Source: Gallibacterium trehalosifermentans | GTDB lineage: Bacteria > Pseudomonadota > Gammaproteobacteria > Enterobacterales > Pasteurellaceae | Assembly (NCBI RefSeq): GCF_042433055.1 | Contig: NZ_JBHLWB010000007.1 | Span: 1 to 64,000, forward strand | Direction of reading: 5' to 3' | Length of the DNA stretch: 64,000 nt | Part shown: positions 8,786 to 17,730 of the stretch, in pieces | Layout: every line of letters starts with the position of its first letter | Numbering within the stretch: the first letter of the stretch is position 1 | Made by a program: the position numbers and the translations under genes | The notes under the pieces: model-generated | The model's database searches: none | Told to the model about the DNA's origin: nothing | Seen by the model: only the letters and a program-made list of their open reading frames with translations

Positions 8786-10114
8786 TTATTTATGTGCAGA
8801 TACTTGGGAATCAAAGTGGCTGCTTGGTGTGAGATACTCTTCACGGTTTGGATCTACTAATTTAGATTTTTTGATCATTTTCTCAATCGTAACACCTTGT
8901 ACTAAGATTGAAAATACGACAACGGCATAGGTCATAATTAGGATAATATCTTTTACGTCTGTTCCGTTAACAAAAACCGTTTTTGCTGGTAATGAAAGTG
9001 CCATAGCTAAGGCAAGTCCGCCACGCAAACCACCCCAAGTCATAATTTTTAATGTATATGGATTGTAAGTACGAAAGCGTTTTAAAACAGAATATGGTAT
9101 CCATAGGCTGATATAACGTGCGATTAGACAAATTGGAATTGCTAATAACATCATTAAGAAACCTTTAAAAGTAAAATCGATCAGTAATAATGCGAAACCA
9201 ATAAGGAAGAATAGGAGTGAATTTAAGAAGTGATCAATCATTTCCCAAAAATGATCGAGGTAGCGTTGACTTTGTTCTGAGAAACCACGATGTCGAGTCC
9301 AGTTACCTACCATAATACCAGATACAACCATCGCCAATGCACCAGAAACACCTAGCATATTCGCTAACATAAAACCTGCTGTTGGAATAGTGAGAGTTAA
9401 TAAAATTTCTAAACTACCATCATCTGTTGCGGAGATAAGTAAATGCGCAATTAAACCGAGAATAAAGCCAAATAAAACACCTCCGATTGCTTCATGTAAA
9501 AAGAGATGTAAAACTTCACTAGCTGTCATTTTTTCAGAACTAAATGCAACGGTAAGAATTGTTACGAAAATAACAAGACCAACACCATCATTAAATAATG
9601 ACTCCCCTTCAACTTGCATAGAAAGGCGTTTTGGTGCACGTAAATTCTTGATAATTGCCAATACCGCAATAGGGTCGGTTGGTGAAATTAACGCGCCAAA
9701 TAATACACAGTAAATGAAATCAATAGGGAGATTAATAAGATTGGCGAAAAGATAAATTAATGTACCAATAACAAAAGTTGAGGCTAAGGTTGAAAAAAGG
9801 GCAAAGATTGTAATTTCCCATTTTTGATCACGCAATACAGGAATTTTGATTCCTAGTGCGCCAGCAAATAATAAAAATCCAAGTATTCCATCAAGGAGGA
9901 AACTTTTGAAGTCAATTTTTTGCATAACTTCAATCGCAATAGAATCTATTTGAAACCAACCGAGATAGCCAAGGAGTAATAATAATAAAGAACCAACCAT
10001 TGCTGCTGCTGTAATAGCAATCGTGGACTGAATTTTATCGCTAATCTTGCTAGTTACAAAACCGAGTATAATTGAGATAGCGGATAAAAAACAAATATAA
10101 GTATAGATACTCAT
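8786..10114 (-). CDS. CPA1-family Na+/H+ (monovalent cation/proton) antiporter
   Basis: Predicted inner-membrane exchanger of 442 residues with about 12 hydrophobic segments. CPA1 hallmarks are visible: FGALISPTDPIAVLAI on one helix and the ND motif in GESLFNDGVGLVIF on the next, where the Asp is the expected ion-binding residue. A later conserved segment reads TWGGLRGGLALAMALS. The family exports Na+ or K+/H+ and maintains pH; the true substrate cannot be told. It stands alone: a 270-base gap lies upstream and a hairpin downstream. H. influenzae-type NhaP homologues are the closest I recall. Confidence 0.85.
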   Translation of the reverse strand: MSIYTYICFLSAISIILGFVTSKISDKIQSTIAITAAAMVGSLLLLLLGYLGWFQIDSIAIEVMQKIDFKSFLLDGILGFLLFAGALGIKIPVLRDQKWEITIFALFSTLASTFVIGTLIYLFANLINLPIDFIYCVLFGALISPTDPIAVLAIIKNLRAPKRLSMQVEGESLFNDGVGLVIFVTILTVAFSSEKMTASEVLHLFLHEAIGGVLFGFILGLIAHLLISATDDGSLEILLTLTIPTAGFMLANMLGVSGALAMVVSGIMVGNWTRHRGFSEQSQRYLDHFWEMIDHFLNSLLFFLIGFALLLIDFTFKGFLMMLLAIPICLIARYISLWIPYSVLKRFRTYNPYTLKIMTWGGLRGGLALAMALSLPAKTVFVNGTDVKDIILIMTYAVVVFSILVQGVTIEKMIKKSKLVDPNREEYLTPSSHFDSQVSAHK

Positions 10115-10388
10115 AGTACGCCTTCTGGAGTAAAGTCATTAACGCACGCTATTAAAGCAATTCAATATGGATAAGTAAAGTAGTAGTATGTAGGTATATT
10201 TAAAAATTACTTGAGTAAGTAGGTAAAGTTTGTTGAAAAAGTATTGATGTGCGCATTTGTTGGCAAGATGCTTGCGTGAAGCAATAAGATGCTATTTCAC
10301 CGAATATTTAGACTTCTGTTTGCGTATATTTTTATGCTGTATAGGCAGAAAATCTTACCCCATGATTCATTGCGTTATCCCTAGATGC

Positions 10389-11066
10389 TTAAACCATAAA
10401 ATACTCAAAAATCTCAGGCAATCGTTGCAATAACGTTTCTTTACCAGCGATATTTTCGTCTTTCCAAGCATTCAGTAAAATTTCTGGTGTGAACTGCTGC
10501 TTAGCTATATCTGCAAGTGGTGAATAACTAAGGTGCCAATATTCGATGCCTATTTTCTTATTACTAGGAAGATTAACAAAAGGTAAGGAAAAACCATAAT
10601 GCTCAATATTTTCTACTAAAAACTCAACAAGTGGGGTAAAGTACCCATCATGTTGATACTCTTGCGGTTCAAGAAGAAGAGATTGTCCAATAGGGAGTAA
10701 ATTAGGGGCAAATACATCAATTTCCGTTCCCCAGTGATGACGGCTGGCTCCTGGTAAAGTTGACCAACGTAAAATCGCCTCGCATTTTTGCCATTCAGAA
10801 AAGAGAGTAATATTGATGAGATTCCCTTGGTCATCGTGTACTTTACGTATGCCATTAAATTTATGATTCCAAATCCATTGTTGGCGTCCAAAATCACGAA
10901 AACTACTTGCTGGTTGGAGATCAATGCCTGCTTTTTTAGCAGCTTGTTGTAGCGCAAGGAATGCTTTTACCGCCTCTTTTTGTAAAAAATGGGCTGTAGA
11001 ATGATTAGAGGGTAAAGGAGATAAATGTTGGCGAGATTTTCCAGTTAAACAGTCAACGGATAACAT
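10389..11066 (-). CDS. M15-family D,D-carboxypeptidase-like peptidase (VanY-type)
   Basis: Probable zinc peptidase acting on peptidoglycan D-Ala-D-Ala ends or related stem peptides. The 225 residues carry the M15 metal pattern SxHxxGxxxD as SRHHWGTEID (His110, Asp117) and ExWH as EYWH (Glu175, His178). Upstream is the substrate-side phrase ASSFRDFGRQ. No signal peptide is visible, so it may be cytoplasmic or the substrate may differ. It starts three bases after the dapE stop, with GGAG upstream of the ATG, so it is co-transcribed with yffB-dapE. The exact substrate is inferred only. Confidence 0.8.
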   Translation of the reverse strand: MLSVDCLTGKSRQHLSPLPSNHSTAHFLQKEAVKAFLALQQAAKKAGIDLQPASSFRDFGRQQWIWNHKFNGIRKVHDDQGNLINITLFSEWQKCEAILRWSTLPGASRHHWGTEIDVFAPNLLPIGQSLLLEPQEYQHDGYFTPLVEFLVENIEHYGFSLPFVNLPSNKKIGIEYWHLSYSPLADIAKQQFTPEILLNAWKDENIAGKETLLQRLPEIFEYFMV

Positions 11067-11069
11067 ATA

Positions 11070-12203
11070 TTATTCTCCTAATAATCGTTTTAGTATTTTA
11101 GTGTGTACTTGTGCTAGCGTATGCAAATCTTGGCAACTGACACATTCATCAACGCGATGAATCGTTTTGTTTAAGGGACCTAGTTCAACGACTTCAGCGC
11201 CCATTAAAGCGATAAAACGCCCATCGGAGGTGCCACCACTAGTTTCAAGTGTTGGTGTAATGTTGGCAACCTGTTGAAGTGATTGTACCACTGCATCAAC
11301 CAATTTGCCTTGGGCGGTTAAAAAAGGTTGCCCAGATAACCACCATTCAATTCGATATTTAAGGTGATGTTGTTGTAATAGCTGTTCTACGCGTTGTTTG
11401 ATTTTGTCATCAGTGGTTTCAGTATTAAAACGCAGATTAAATTGCAGATAGAGTTCACCTGGAATGACATTATTTGATCCAGTACCAGAGTGAATATTTG
11501 CAATTTGTAAACTGGTTGGTGGAAAAAATTCATTACCTTGATCCCATTCAATATTGACTAAGTCATGGATAAACGCAGAGGCCTTATGGATTGGATTTTC
11601 TGCAAGATGTGGATAAGCGACGTGTCCTTGAATACCTTGAATATACAGATTGCCCGTGATTGAACCTCGACGACCATTTTTCACAATATCCCCTAATTTT
11701 GCAGTACTAGATGGCTCGCCGACTAAACAATAATCAACTTTCTCACCACGATCCATTAAAGTTTCAACAACTTTTACCGTACCATCTTTTGCCGCTGCTT
11801 CCTCATCAGAGGTAATTAAGAACGCAATGCGCCCTTGGTGGTCGGGATATTGTTGGACATAGTGTTCAGCTGCCACAATCATTGCTGCTAGTGAACCTTT
11901 CATATCAGCGGCACCACGACCATATAAAAGATCACCGACAATTTCAGCCGAAAATGGCGGGTAATGCCATTGTGTTTCATCGCCTGTTGGAACCACATCA
12001 GTATGCCCAGCAAAGACAATAGTTGGTGAAGAATCACCATGAGTTGCCCAGAGATTTAAGGTTTCACCAAATGGCAACCATTCAATGTTAAACCCAAGTT
12101 TTGCTAAGCGATCTGCAATTAATTGTTGGCAACCTTCATCTCTTGGGCTGAGCGATGGGCGACGAATTAATTCTTGTGCTAAGGCAATCACTTGTTGTTT
12201 CAT
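11070..12203 (-). CDS. dapE: Succinyl-diaminopimelate desuccinylase
   Basis: Releases succinate from N-succinyl-L,L-diaminopimelate in the lysine/meso-DAP pathway; di-zinc M20 enzyme. Visible metal motifs are VFAGHTDVVPTGD, GRGAADMKGS and the catalytic TSDEEAAAKDG, plus the C-terminal KTIHRVDE histidine. The 377 residues match the family. Its start overlaps the stop of the upstream yffB gene (ATGA), and it is followed immediately by the M15 peptidase, forming a cell-wall-precursor flavoured operon. Confidence 0.97.
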   Translation of the reverse strand: MKQQVIALAQELIRRPSLSPRDEGCQQLIADRLAKLGFNIEWLPFGETLNLWATHGDSSPTIVFAGHTDVVPTGDETQWHYPPFSAEIVGDLLYGRGAADMKGSLAAMIVAAEHYVQQYPDHQGRIAFLITSDEEAAAKDGTVKVVETLMDRGEKVDYCLVGEPSSTAKLGDIVKNGRRGSITGNLYIQGIQGHVAYPHLAENPIHKASAFIHDLVNIEWDQGNEFFPPTSLQIANIHSGTGSNNVIPGELYLQFNLRFNTETTDDKIKQRVEQLLQQHHLKYRIEWWLSGQPFLTAQGKLVDAVVQSLQQVANITPTLETSGGTSDGRFIALMGAEVVELGPLNKTIHRVDECVSCQDLHTLAQVHTKILKRLLGE

Positions 12204-12553
12204 TTTGTTACCCCAAATGCAGCTGCATACTGTTTTTCATTAAAACCAATTAATTGGATTTGTTTGCCTAATACAATAGGACGTTTAATTAAGGTAGGTT
12301 GTTGGAGAAGTAGTTCGATCACATTGTGCGAATTTATGTTGTTTTTAGTTTGTTCATCTAAATTTCGCCATGTCGTACTACGTTTATTAACTAAATTTTC
12401 CCAGCCAAAAATCTCTGTTACGTGTTGTAAAAATTGGTGATCAATGCCGTGTTGTCGATAGTCATGTAATACAGCTTCGAGTTGATGTTGTTGTAACCAA
12501 GCAAACGTTTTTTTCACCGTATCACAATTTTTAATGCCATAAACAGTTAACAT
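12200..12553 (-). CDS. yffB: ArsC/Spx-family protein YffB
   Basis: Thioredoxin-fold protein of 117 residues in the ArsC/Spx superfamily. The N-terminus TVYGIKNCDTVKKTFAWL has a single Cys in the active-loop position, and the C-terminal RPIVLGKQIQLIGFNE is typical. YffB proteins lack demonstrated arsenate reductase activity; a glutathione-linked role has been suggested. Conserved linkage to dapE, with a four-base overlap, supports co-translation. AGGA precedes the ATG. Confidence 0.9.
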   Translation of the reverse strand: MLTVYGIKNCDTVKKTFAWLQQHQLEAVLHDYRQHGIDHQFLQHVTEIFGWENLVNKRSTTWRNLDEQTKNNINSHNVIELLLQQPTLIKRPIVLGKQIQLIGFNEKQYAAAFGVTK

Positions 12554-12657
12554 AATTATTCCTAATTAATAAAATTTTTTTTATTTGAAATCGCTTTATA
12601 CTAACAAAGAAACCTCATATAAGGAAACAGAGCAGATAATTTTAATAGGAGAAATCA

Positions 12658-13059
12658 ATGACACAACATATTGATAAACTGGCTTGGATTTTTGTAGAGC
12701 AACGTCGAGTATTAATGACCAGATCTTATGGCAAGGATCAATATTACCTCCCAGGTGGTAAACGAGAGCAGGGAGAAAGTGATCAGCAAGCATTAATCCG
12801 TGAAATTAAAGAAGAATTAAATGTTGATTTGATACCTGAAACATTATCCTTAGTTGAAGTGTTTCAAGCACAAGCTCACGGTAAAGCAGAGGGAGTAATG
12901 GTAGTAATGCGGTGTTATCAAGGTGATTATCAAGGACAATTACAGGCAAGTGCAGAAATCGAAGAACTTCGTTGGTTAACTACCACAGATAAAACAATTT
13001 GTTCGCAAGCGGCTTGTTTAGTATTGGATTATTTGGCAGAGAATGGGTTAATTGATTAA
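12658..13059 (+). CDS. Nudix hydrolase
   Basis: Small 133-residue Nudix protein that should hydrolyse a nucleoside diphosphate-X compound with Mg2+. The Nudix box is intact from Gly34: G-x5-E40-x7-R48-E49-x2-E52-E53, except that the usual final Gly is Asn55. Substrate is unknown; size and sequence suggest a general NTP or ADP-ribose cleaning enzyme. Single gene on the plus strand with GGAG upstream, convergent with galM and divergent from yffB. Confidence 0.88.
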   Translation: MTQHIDKLAWIFVEQRRVLMTRSYGKDQYYLPGGKREQGESDQQALIREIKEELNVDLIPETLSLVEVFQAQAHGKAEGVMVVMRCYQGDYQGQLQASAEIEELRWLTTTDKTICSQAACLVLDYLAENGLID

Positions 13060-13063
13060 GTAT

Positions 13064-13091
13064 AAAAGCCAGATACTATGATCTGACTTTT
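13064..13091. terminator. Possible bidirectional terminator between nudix gene and galM
   Basis: AAAAGCCAGAT / ATCTGACTTTT arms around a 6-base loop, with one mismatch in the stem. T residues follow on both strands. It lies in the 36-base gap between two convergent genes. Confidence 0.55.
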
Positions 13092-13095
13092 AAGA

Positions 13096-14124
13096 TTAGC
13101 TAACAAACTGGTACACAATTTGATGATGATAAGGTTTATTCGCTTTTTGAATCCCGCCATATTGATACCATTCTGGGTGGTTTGGTGTGTCTGGTAAGGC
13201 TTCTGGCTCAAGCGCAATCGCTTGATAATTTTGATAAGTTCCAAAATGGCTTGGATTACCTGCTAAGAAATTACCTGTATAAACTTGTATTGCAGCTTGA
13301 TTTGTAGATAACAATAATGTGAGGTCGCCAGTTGCAGAAATTAATTTTGCTGCGGGCTTTAACTCTCCCAATGTGCCCTGTAATAAGAAAGCATGATCAT
13401 AACCACCAACAGCTAATTGATCTTGATCGCATAAAAAATCTTGGGCTATCGTTTTGGTTTGACGAAAATCAAATCCAGTTTGTGCTACTGTTGTTAAAGG
13501 GCGATTGGGAATACCCTCGTGATCAACAGGTAAATAGTGATCGGCAAATAGCTGTAATTGATGTTGGCGTACATCAGAATTTGTGCCATCAAGATTGAAA
13601 TAAGCATGATTGGTTAGATTTAATGCGGTATCTTGGTCGGAAATAGCGGTTAAATCTAATACTAATCGATTATCTTCTGTTAAATGATAGCGGGCTTGTA
13701 CAGAAACATTTCCAGTAAAACCTTGATCACCATCAGCAGAAAATAGTGAAAAGAGCACCGTATTTGCAGTAACGTGGCTAACTTGCCAACGGCGTTGATC
13801 AAACCCGTTTCCACCATGTAAGGTATGACGATTTTGTTGATTTTTGACGATCTGTTCAGTTTTGCCATTTAGGCGGAATTTACCTCGATGAATGCGGTTG
13901 GCGAAACGCCCAATAGTTGCGCCTAAGTAGGCTTGATTTTCCGCTAATTTTTCTAAAGGGCAACTGCATAATGTTTCACGTAATTGACCATTAACAGGAA
14001 CTTTTATTGATAATAATGTTGCTCCCCAATCAGTTAACTGAATTTGCATTCCTTTGTGATTACCTAGCGTAACTAATTGATAGGGTTGTTGATCAGATGC
14101 TTTTGTCCGACTGTGAGTTAACAT
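13096..14124 (-). CDS. galM: Aldose 1-epimerase (mutarotase)
   Basis: Interconverts beta- and alpha-D-galactose so GalK gets its substrate. The 342-residue beta-sandwich protein shows GATIGRFANRI, the catalytic-His region NLTNHAYFNLDG, and the C-terminal catalytic Glu in ALEPEALPD. The start at 14124 is chosen because AAGGAG lies seven bases upstream; an ATG 27 bases further up lacks this. The first bases overlap the end of galK by 7, so the genes are coupled. Last gene of galT-galK-galM. Confidence 0.96.
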   Translation of the reverse strand: MLTHSRTKASDQQPYQLVTLGNHKGMQIQLTDWGATLLSIKVPVNGQLRETLCSCPLEKLAENQAYLGATIGRFANRIHRGKFRLNGKTEQIVKNQQNRHTLHGGNGFDQRRWQVSHVTANTVLFSLFSADGDQGFTGNVSVQARYHLTEDNRLVLDLTAISDQDTALNLTNHAYFNLDGTNSDVRQHQLQLFADHYLPVDHEGIPNRPLTTVAQTGFDFRQTKTIAQDFLCDQDQLAVGGYDHAFLLQGTLGELKPAAKLISATGDLTLLLSTNQAAIQVYTGNFLAGNPSHFGTYQNYQAIALEPEALPDTPNHPEWYQYGGIQKANKPYHHQIVYQFVS

Positions 14125-15272
14125 AAATGTACTCCTTGAGAAGCAGTACAAACATAAAAATCCTCTTTTAATCCAGTACGTATTTCATAATTATCGGCAA
14201 TAATTTTACGCACAGCGTCAACACGATCATGTGGGGCAATCGCAACAATGCAACCACCAAAACCACCGCCTGTCATACGTGCACCACCAGTATCACCTAT
14301 AGCGAGTTGTGCTAGTTCTACGAGGTAGTCAATTTCAGGTACGGTGATTGCAAAATCATCGCGCATGGAGTCATGTGATTGTGCCATTAATTCACCTAAA
14401 CGCTTAATATCATTATGTTGTAAGGCTTCAACCGCTTCTAATACCCGTTGATTTTCGGTAACAATATGCTTAGCTCGTTGGTAGGCTAATGGATTAGTTT
14501 GTTTAAGCTCTAGAGCTTTTGCGTTAAATTGCTCGACAGAAACATCTCTTAAAGCTTTTACACCAAAGAAAGCGGCAGCTTGTTCACATTGTTGACGGCG
14601 AGTGTTGTATTCACCATCGACTAAGTCGTGTTTAACATGTGAGTTGATAATCATAATTGCAAGATTATCTGGGATTGGCGTTGGAACTGTTTCTAAACTG
14701 CGGCAATCAATCATTAATGCATGATGTTCTTGACCTAATGCAGAAATTAATTGATCCATATTGCCACATTGACAACCAACGAAAAGATTTTCGGATTTTT
14801 GTCCAATTAAGGCTAATTCTGTATTGGTAAGCGGTAAATTACCTAATTGTTGGCAGAATTTTCCTGTTGCGACTTCTAAGGCAGCAGAGGAACTTAATCC
14901 TGAGGAGAGAGGTACATCACCACTAATCACTAAATTTGCCCCTTGTTTAAATTCAGGACAAGCTTGCTGGATAAAATGAACCACGCCACGAATATAGTTG
15001 CACCACTTACGTTCAACAGGTTTGATCTCTTCTAATAATGAAAATTGATCAGTTTCATTGAGATCGGCGGCAAAAATATGGAATTGGTGATCATCACGGG
15101 TACTACCACAGATTGATGTACCATAATTAATGGCACAAGGCATCACAAAGCCATCATTATAGTCAGTATGTTCACCAATTAAATTAACTCGCCCTGGTGC
15201 ATAAACTTGTAAAGTTGGTTGAGTAGCAAAATGTTCAGTAAAAACTTGTTTAGCTTGTTGAATTGGGTGCAT
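14118..15272 (-). CDS. galK: Galactokinase
   Basis: Phosphorylates alpha-D-galactose to galactose 1-phosphate with ATP (GHMP kinase). The signature GRVNLIGEHTDYNDGFV is near residues 27-43. The ATP loop PLSSGLSSSAALEVA and motif 3, TGGARMTGGGFGGC, are both intact. I take the second ATG at 15272 (384 residues) because GAGG sits five bases upstream and relatives start there. The ATG at 15287, abutting the galT stop, would add five residues. Confidence 0.97.
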   Translation of the reverse strand: MHPIQQAKQVFTEHFATQPTLQVYAPGRVNLIGEHTDYNDGFVMPCAINYGTSICGSTRDDHQFHIFAADLNETDQFSLLEEIKPVERKWCNYIRGVVHFIQQACPEFKQGANLVISGDVPLSSGLSSSAALEVATGKFCQQLGNLPLTNTELALIGQKSENLFVGCQCGNMDQLISALGQEHHALMIDCRSLETVPTPIPDNLAIMIINSHVKHDLVDGEYNTRRQQCEQAAAFFGVKALRDVSVEQFNAKALELKQTNPLAYQRAKHIVTENQRVLEAVEALQHNDIKRLGELMAQSHDSMRDDFAITVPEIDYLVELAQLAIGDTGGARMTGGGFGGCIVAIAPHDRVDAVRKIIADNYEIRTGLKEDFYVCTASQGVHLC

Positions 15273-15287
15273 AAATTCCTCACTCAT

Positions 15288-16331
15288 TTAGTGTTGGCTA
15301 TAATGGATAGTTGATAGTGCAGCAAGGCGTGCGGCGGCTTGTTCGGCAGTTAAATCTCGTTGTGATTCGGCTAACATTTCATAGCCAACCATAAATTTAC
15401 GCACAGTGGCAGAGCGTAAAAGTGGTGGATAGAAATGCGCATGTAACTGCCAATGTTGGTTGCCTTCTTGATTAAATGGGGCACCATGGAATCCCATTGA
15501 ATAAGGGAATGAAGTAGAGAATAAATTATCATATTTAGTGGTAAGTTGTTTAATCGCTATCGCTAAATCATCTCGTTGAGCTGGTGTTAAATCGGTTAGA
15601 CGTTGAATATGTTCTTTTGGTAATAATAATGTTTCAAATGGCCAAACTGCCCAAAATGGAACGACTGCAACCCAGTGTTCGGTTTCAACTACAATTCGTT
15701 CTTTGCGTTGCAATTCTTGTTGAACATAATCTACTAATAAGATAGATCCATGTTGTTGTAAGTATTGGCGTTGCATCAGATCTTCTCGGGCGATTTCATT
15801 CGGCAGAAAACTATTTGCCCAAATTTGTCCATGTGGGTGTGGATTTGAGCAACCCATCGCAGCGCCTTTATTTTCAAAGATTTGCACCCAAGGATAGTGT
15901 TGTCCTAATTCAGTTAATTGTTCTTGCCAAACTTTAATCACTTCGACAATTTCTGCTTCACTTAATAAAGGTAATGTTTTGCTGTGATCAGGTGAAAAAC
16001 AGACCACACGGCTTTCTCCCGTAGCTTGAGAAACTTGGAATAGTGGATTATCACTGACGGGAGGTGTTGGTGTTTGATGCAATAAAGCAGAGAAGTCATT
16101 TTTAAACACAAAAGGTTTGGAATAAGTTGGATTTTCTTCCCCCGTAATGCGTTTATTCCCTGGACATAAATAACAAGTGGGATCATGGCTAGGCTTTTGT
16201 TCATCTGCAATTTTTTCTTGTTGACCTTGCCAAGGGCGTTTGGCGCGATGAGGTGAAACGAGGACATATTCGCCTTTTAAAGGATTATAGCGGCGATGTG
16301 GGTGTTCAGTAGGATCAAAAAAATCACTCAT
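15288..16331 (-). CDS. galT: Galactose-1-phosphate uridylyltransferase
   Basis: Exchanges UMP between UDP-glucose and galactose 1-phosphate in the Leloir pathway. The HIT-type active site HPHGQ is visible in NPHPHGQIWANS near residue 164, with the zinc-site Cys pair in CYLCPG toward the N-terminus. At 347 residues it is full length. First gene of the galT-galK-galM operon; no galE is in the window. Transcription starts in the 180-base gap shared with galS, where CRP and Gal operator sites are seen. Confidence 0.97.
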   Translation of the reverse strand: MSDFFDPTEHPHRRYNPLKGEYVLVSPHRAKRPWQGQQEKIADEQKPSHDPTCYLCPGNKRITGEENPTYSKPFVFKNDFSALLHQTPTPPVSDNPLFQVSQATGESRVVCFSPDHSKTLPLLSEAEIVEVIKVWQEQLTELGQHYPWVQIFENKGAAMGCSNPHPHGQIWANSFLPNEIAREDLMQRQYLQQHGSILLVDYVQQELQRKERIVVETEHWVAVVPFWAVWPFETLLLPKEHIQRLTDLTPAQRDDLAIAIKQLTTKYDNLFSTSFPYSMGFHGAPFNQEGNQHWQLHAHFYPPLLRSATVRKFMVGYEMLAESQRDLTAEQAAARLAALSTIHYSQH

Positions 16332-16358
16332 AATCTTTTCCTTGTATCTGCGACAAAA

Positions 16359-16372
16359 TGAAAACGTTTACA
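16359..16372. promoter_or_regulatory. GalR/GalS-type operator between galT and galS
   Basis: Near-perfect palindrome TGAAAACGTTTACA with a central CG, the pattern bound by LacI-family galactose repressors. It lies about 28 bases upstream of galT, in the expected place for galTKM repression by the adjacent regulator. Confidence 0.7.
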
Positions 16373-16410
16373 AAATTTTATGTAAGATACCAATTATTTG
16401 TCAAAGAAAC

Positions 16411-16426
16411 TGTTATCTAGATCACA
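16411..16426. promoter_or_regulatory. CRP site in the galT-galS divergent region
   Basis: TGTTATCTAGATCACA differs from the palindromic consensus TGTGATCTAGATCACA at two positions. It sits midway between galT and galS, so CRP-cAMP could activate either operon. Confidence 0.75.
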
Positions 16427-16512
16427 AAAAGAAGATATTTATCGCTTTATATCTTTATTTAGCGTTATTATTTAACCAAATTATGTAACAAAGTCATTGA
16501 AGGGTTGAAGAT

Positions 16513-17517
16513 ATGGTAACAATTCGTGATGTCGCTAAACTTGCAGGTGTTTCAGTCGCTACGGTTTCTCGAGTTTTAAATAACCATGAGAGTATTAGTG
16601 AGAAAGCAAAAAATAAAGTATTACAAGCTGTTACAGAATTAAATTATCAGCCAAATGCGAATGCACAAGCATTGGCTTCTCAAAGTATTGATACTATTGG
16701 TGTTGTTGTAACAGATGTAACCGATGCTTTTTTTGCTATTTTAGTAAAATCAGTTGATCAAGTTGCTGAAAAATATCAGAAAAATATCTTAATTGGTATT
16801 GGCTATCACAATGCAGAGAAAGAGCGCAAGGCTATAGATAATTTATTACGTAAACGTTGTACTTGCTTGGTAGTGCACGCTAAAGCTTTATCTGATGATG
16901 AGTTAGCAAATTATCTGAAAACCGTAAAAGGAATGGTGGTCATTAACCGTATAATTCCTGGGTTCGAGAATCGCTGTGTTGGGTTAGATAATACGAAAGG
17001 AACAGAGATTGCTACGGAAACTTTAATTAAATATGGACATAAAAATATTGGTTATATTGGTTCTAACCACCCAATTCACGATGAAACTGCCCGCTTACAA
17101 GGTTATCTCAATATGTTACAAAAATATAATTTACCCATTCGTAAGCTTGCGATAACTAAAGGTTCTCCTAATTTTGAAGGGGGAGAAGAAGCGATGATTA
17201 ATCTACTTAGTTATAGTAGTGATTTAACAGCGGTAGTTGCATATAACGATTCAATGGCTTCAGGAGCAATGTCTGTCCTTAGTGAAAACGGTATTATTGT
17301 ACCAAAAGATTTTTCTGTGATTGGTTTTGATGATATGCCAATCGCTAATCATTTGATTCCGAAATTAACGACAATTCGATATCCTATTGATTTAATGGCT
17401 AATTATGCAGCTGAATTAGCTTTGAGTTTGGCAAATGATGATACAAATCTACCAAAATCGATTCAATTTAACCCAACGTTAGTTAGACGATTTTCTGTAG
17501 AAAGATGGCAAAAATAA
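16513..17517 (+). CDS. galS: LacI-family galactose operon repressor (GalS/GalR type)
   Basis: DNA-binding repressor that responds to galactose. The N-terminal helix-turn-helix MVTIRDVAKLAGVSVATVSR (1-20) and hinge YQPNANAQALAS are classic LacI family. The C-terminal periplasmic-binding-like domain contains VIGFDDMPIANHLIPKLTT. It has 334 residues. It sits between the divergent galTKM operon and mglBAC, both of which it probably controls. GalS and GalR cannot be separated from sequence alone; the mgl linkage favours the name galS. Confidence 0.93.
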   Translation: MVTIRDVAKLAGVSVATVSRVLNNHESISEKAKNKVLQAVTELNYQPNANAQALASQSIDTIGVVVTDVTDAFFAILVKSVDQVAEKYQKNILIGIGYHNAEKERKAIDNLLRKRCTCLVVHAKALSDDELANYLKTVKGMVVINRIIPGFENRCVGLDNTKGTEIATETLIKYGHKNIGYIGSNHPIHDETARLQGYLNMLQKYNLPIRKLAITKGSPNFEGGEEAMINLLSYSSDLTAVVAYNDSMASGAMSVLSENGIIVPKDFSVIGFDDMPIANHLIPKLTTIRYPIDLMANYAAELALSLANDDTNLPKSIQFNPTLVRRFSVERWQK

Positions 17518-17542
17518 AAAAATTGTAATGGAGTTACATTTT

Positions 17543-17558
17543 TGTGAAACCGATCACA
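17543..17558 (+). promoter_or_regulatory. CRP site of the mglBAC promoter
   Basis: Perfect TGTGA-N6-TCACA. A plausible -10 (TATGCT, 17580-17585) would put the start near 17592 and the CRP site at about -41.5, the class II activation position. Confidence 0.85.
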
Positions 17559-17730
17559 TCAAAATGAAAAAAAAATCGGTATGCTATTAATAGTTATATT
17601 TCTACAGAAGTGGTATGGAAAGATAACAAAACAGTTGGTTAGTGAATAATGAACTGTAATAAAGAAGGAAATAGTTGTTAGCTTTAACACAATGAATTTC
17701 CAGTAAAATTACCATCAGGAGATCTGTATT

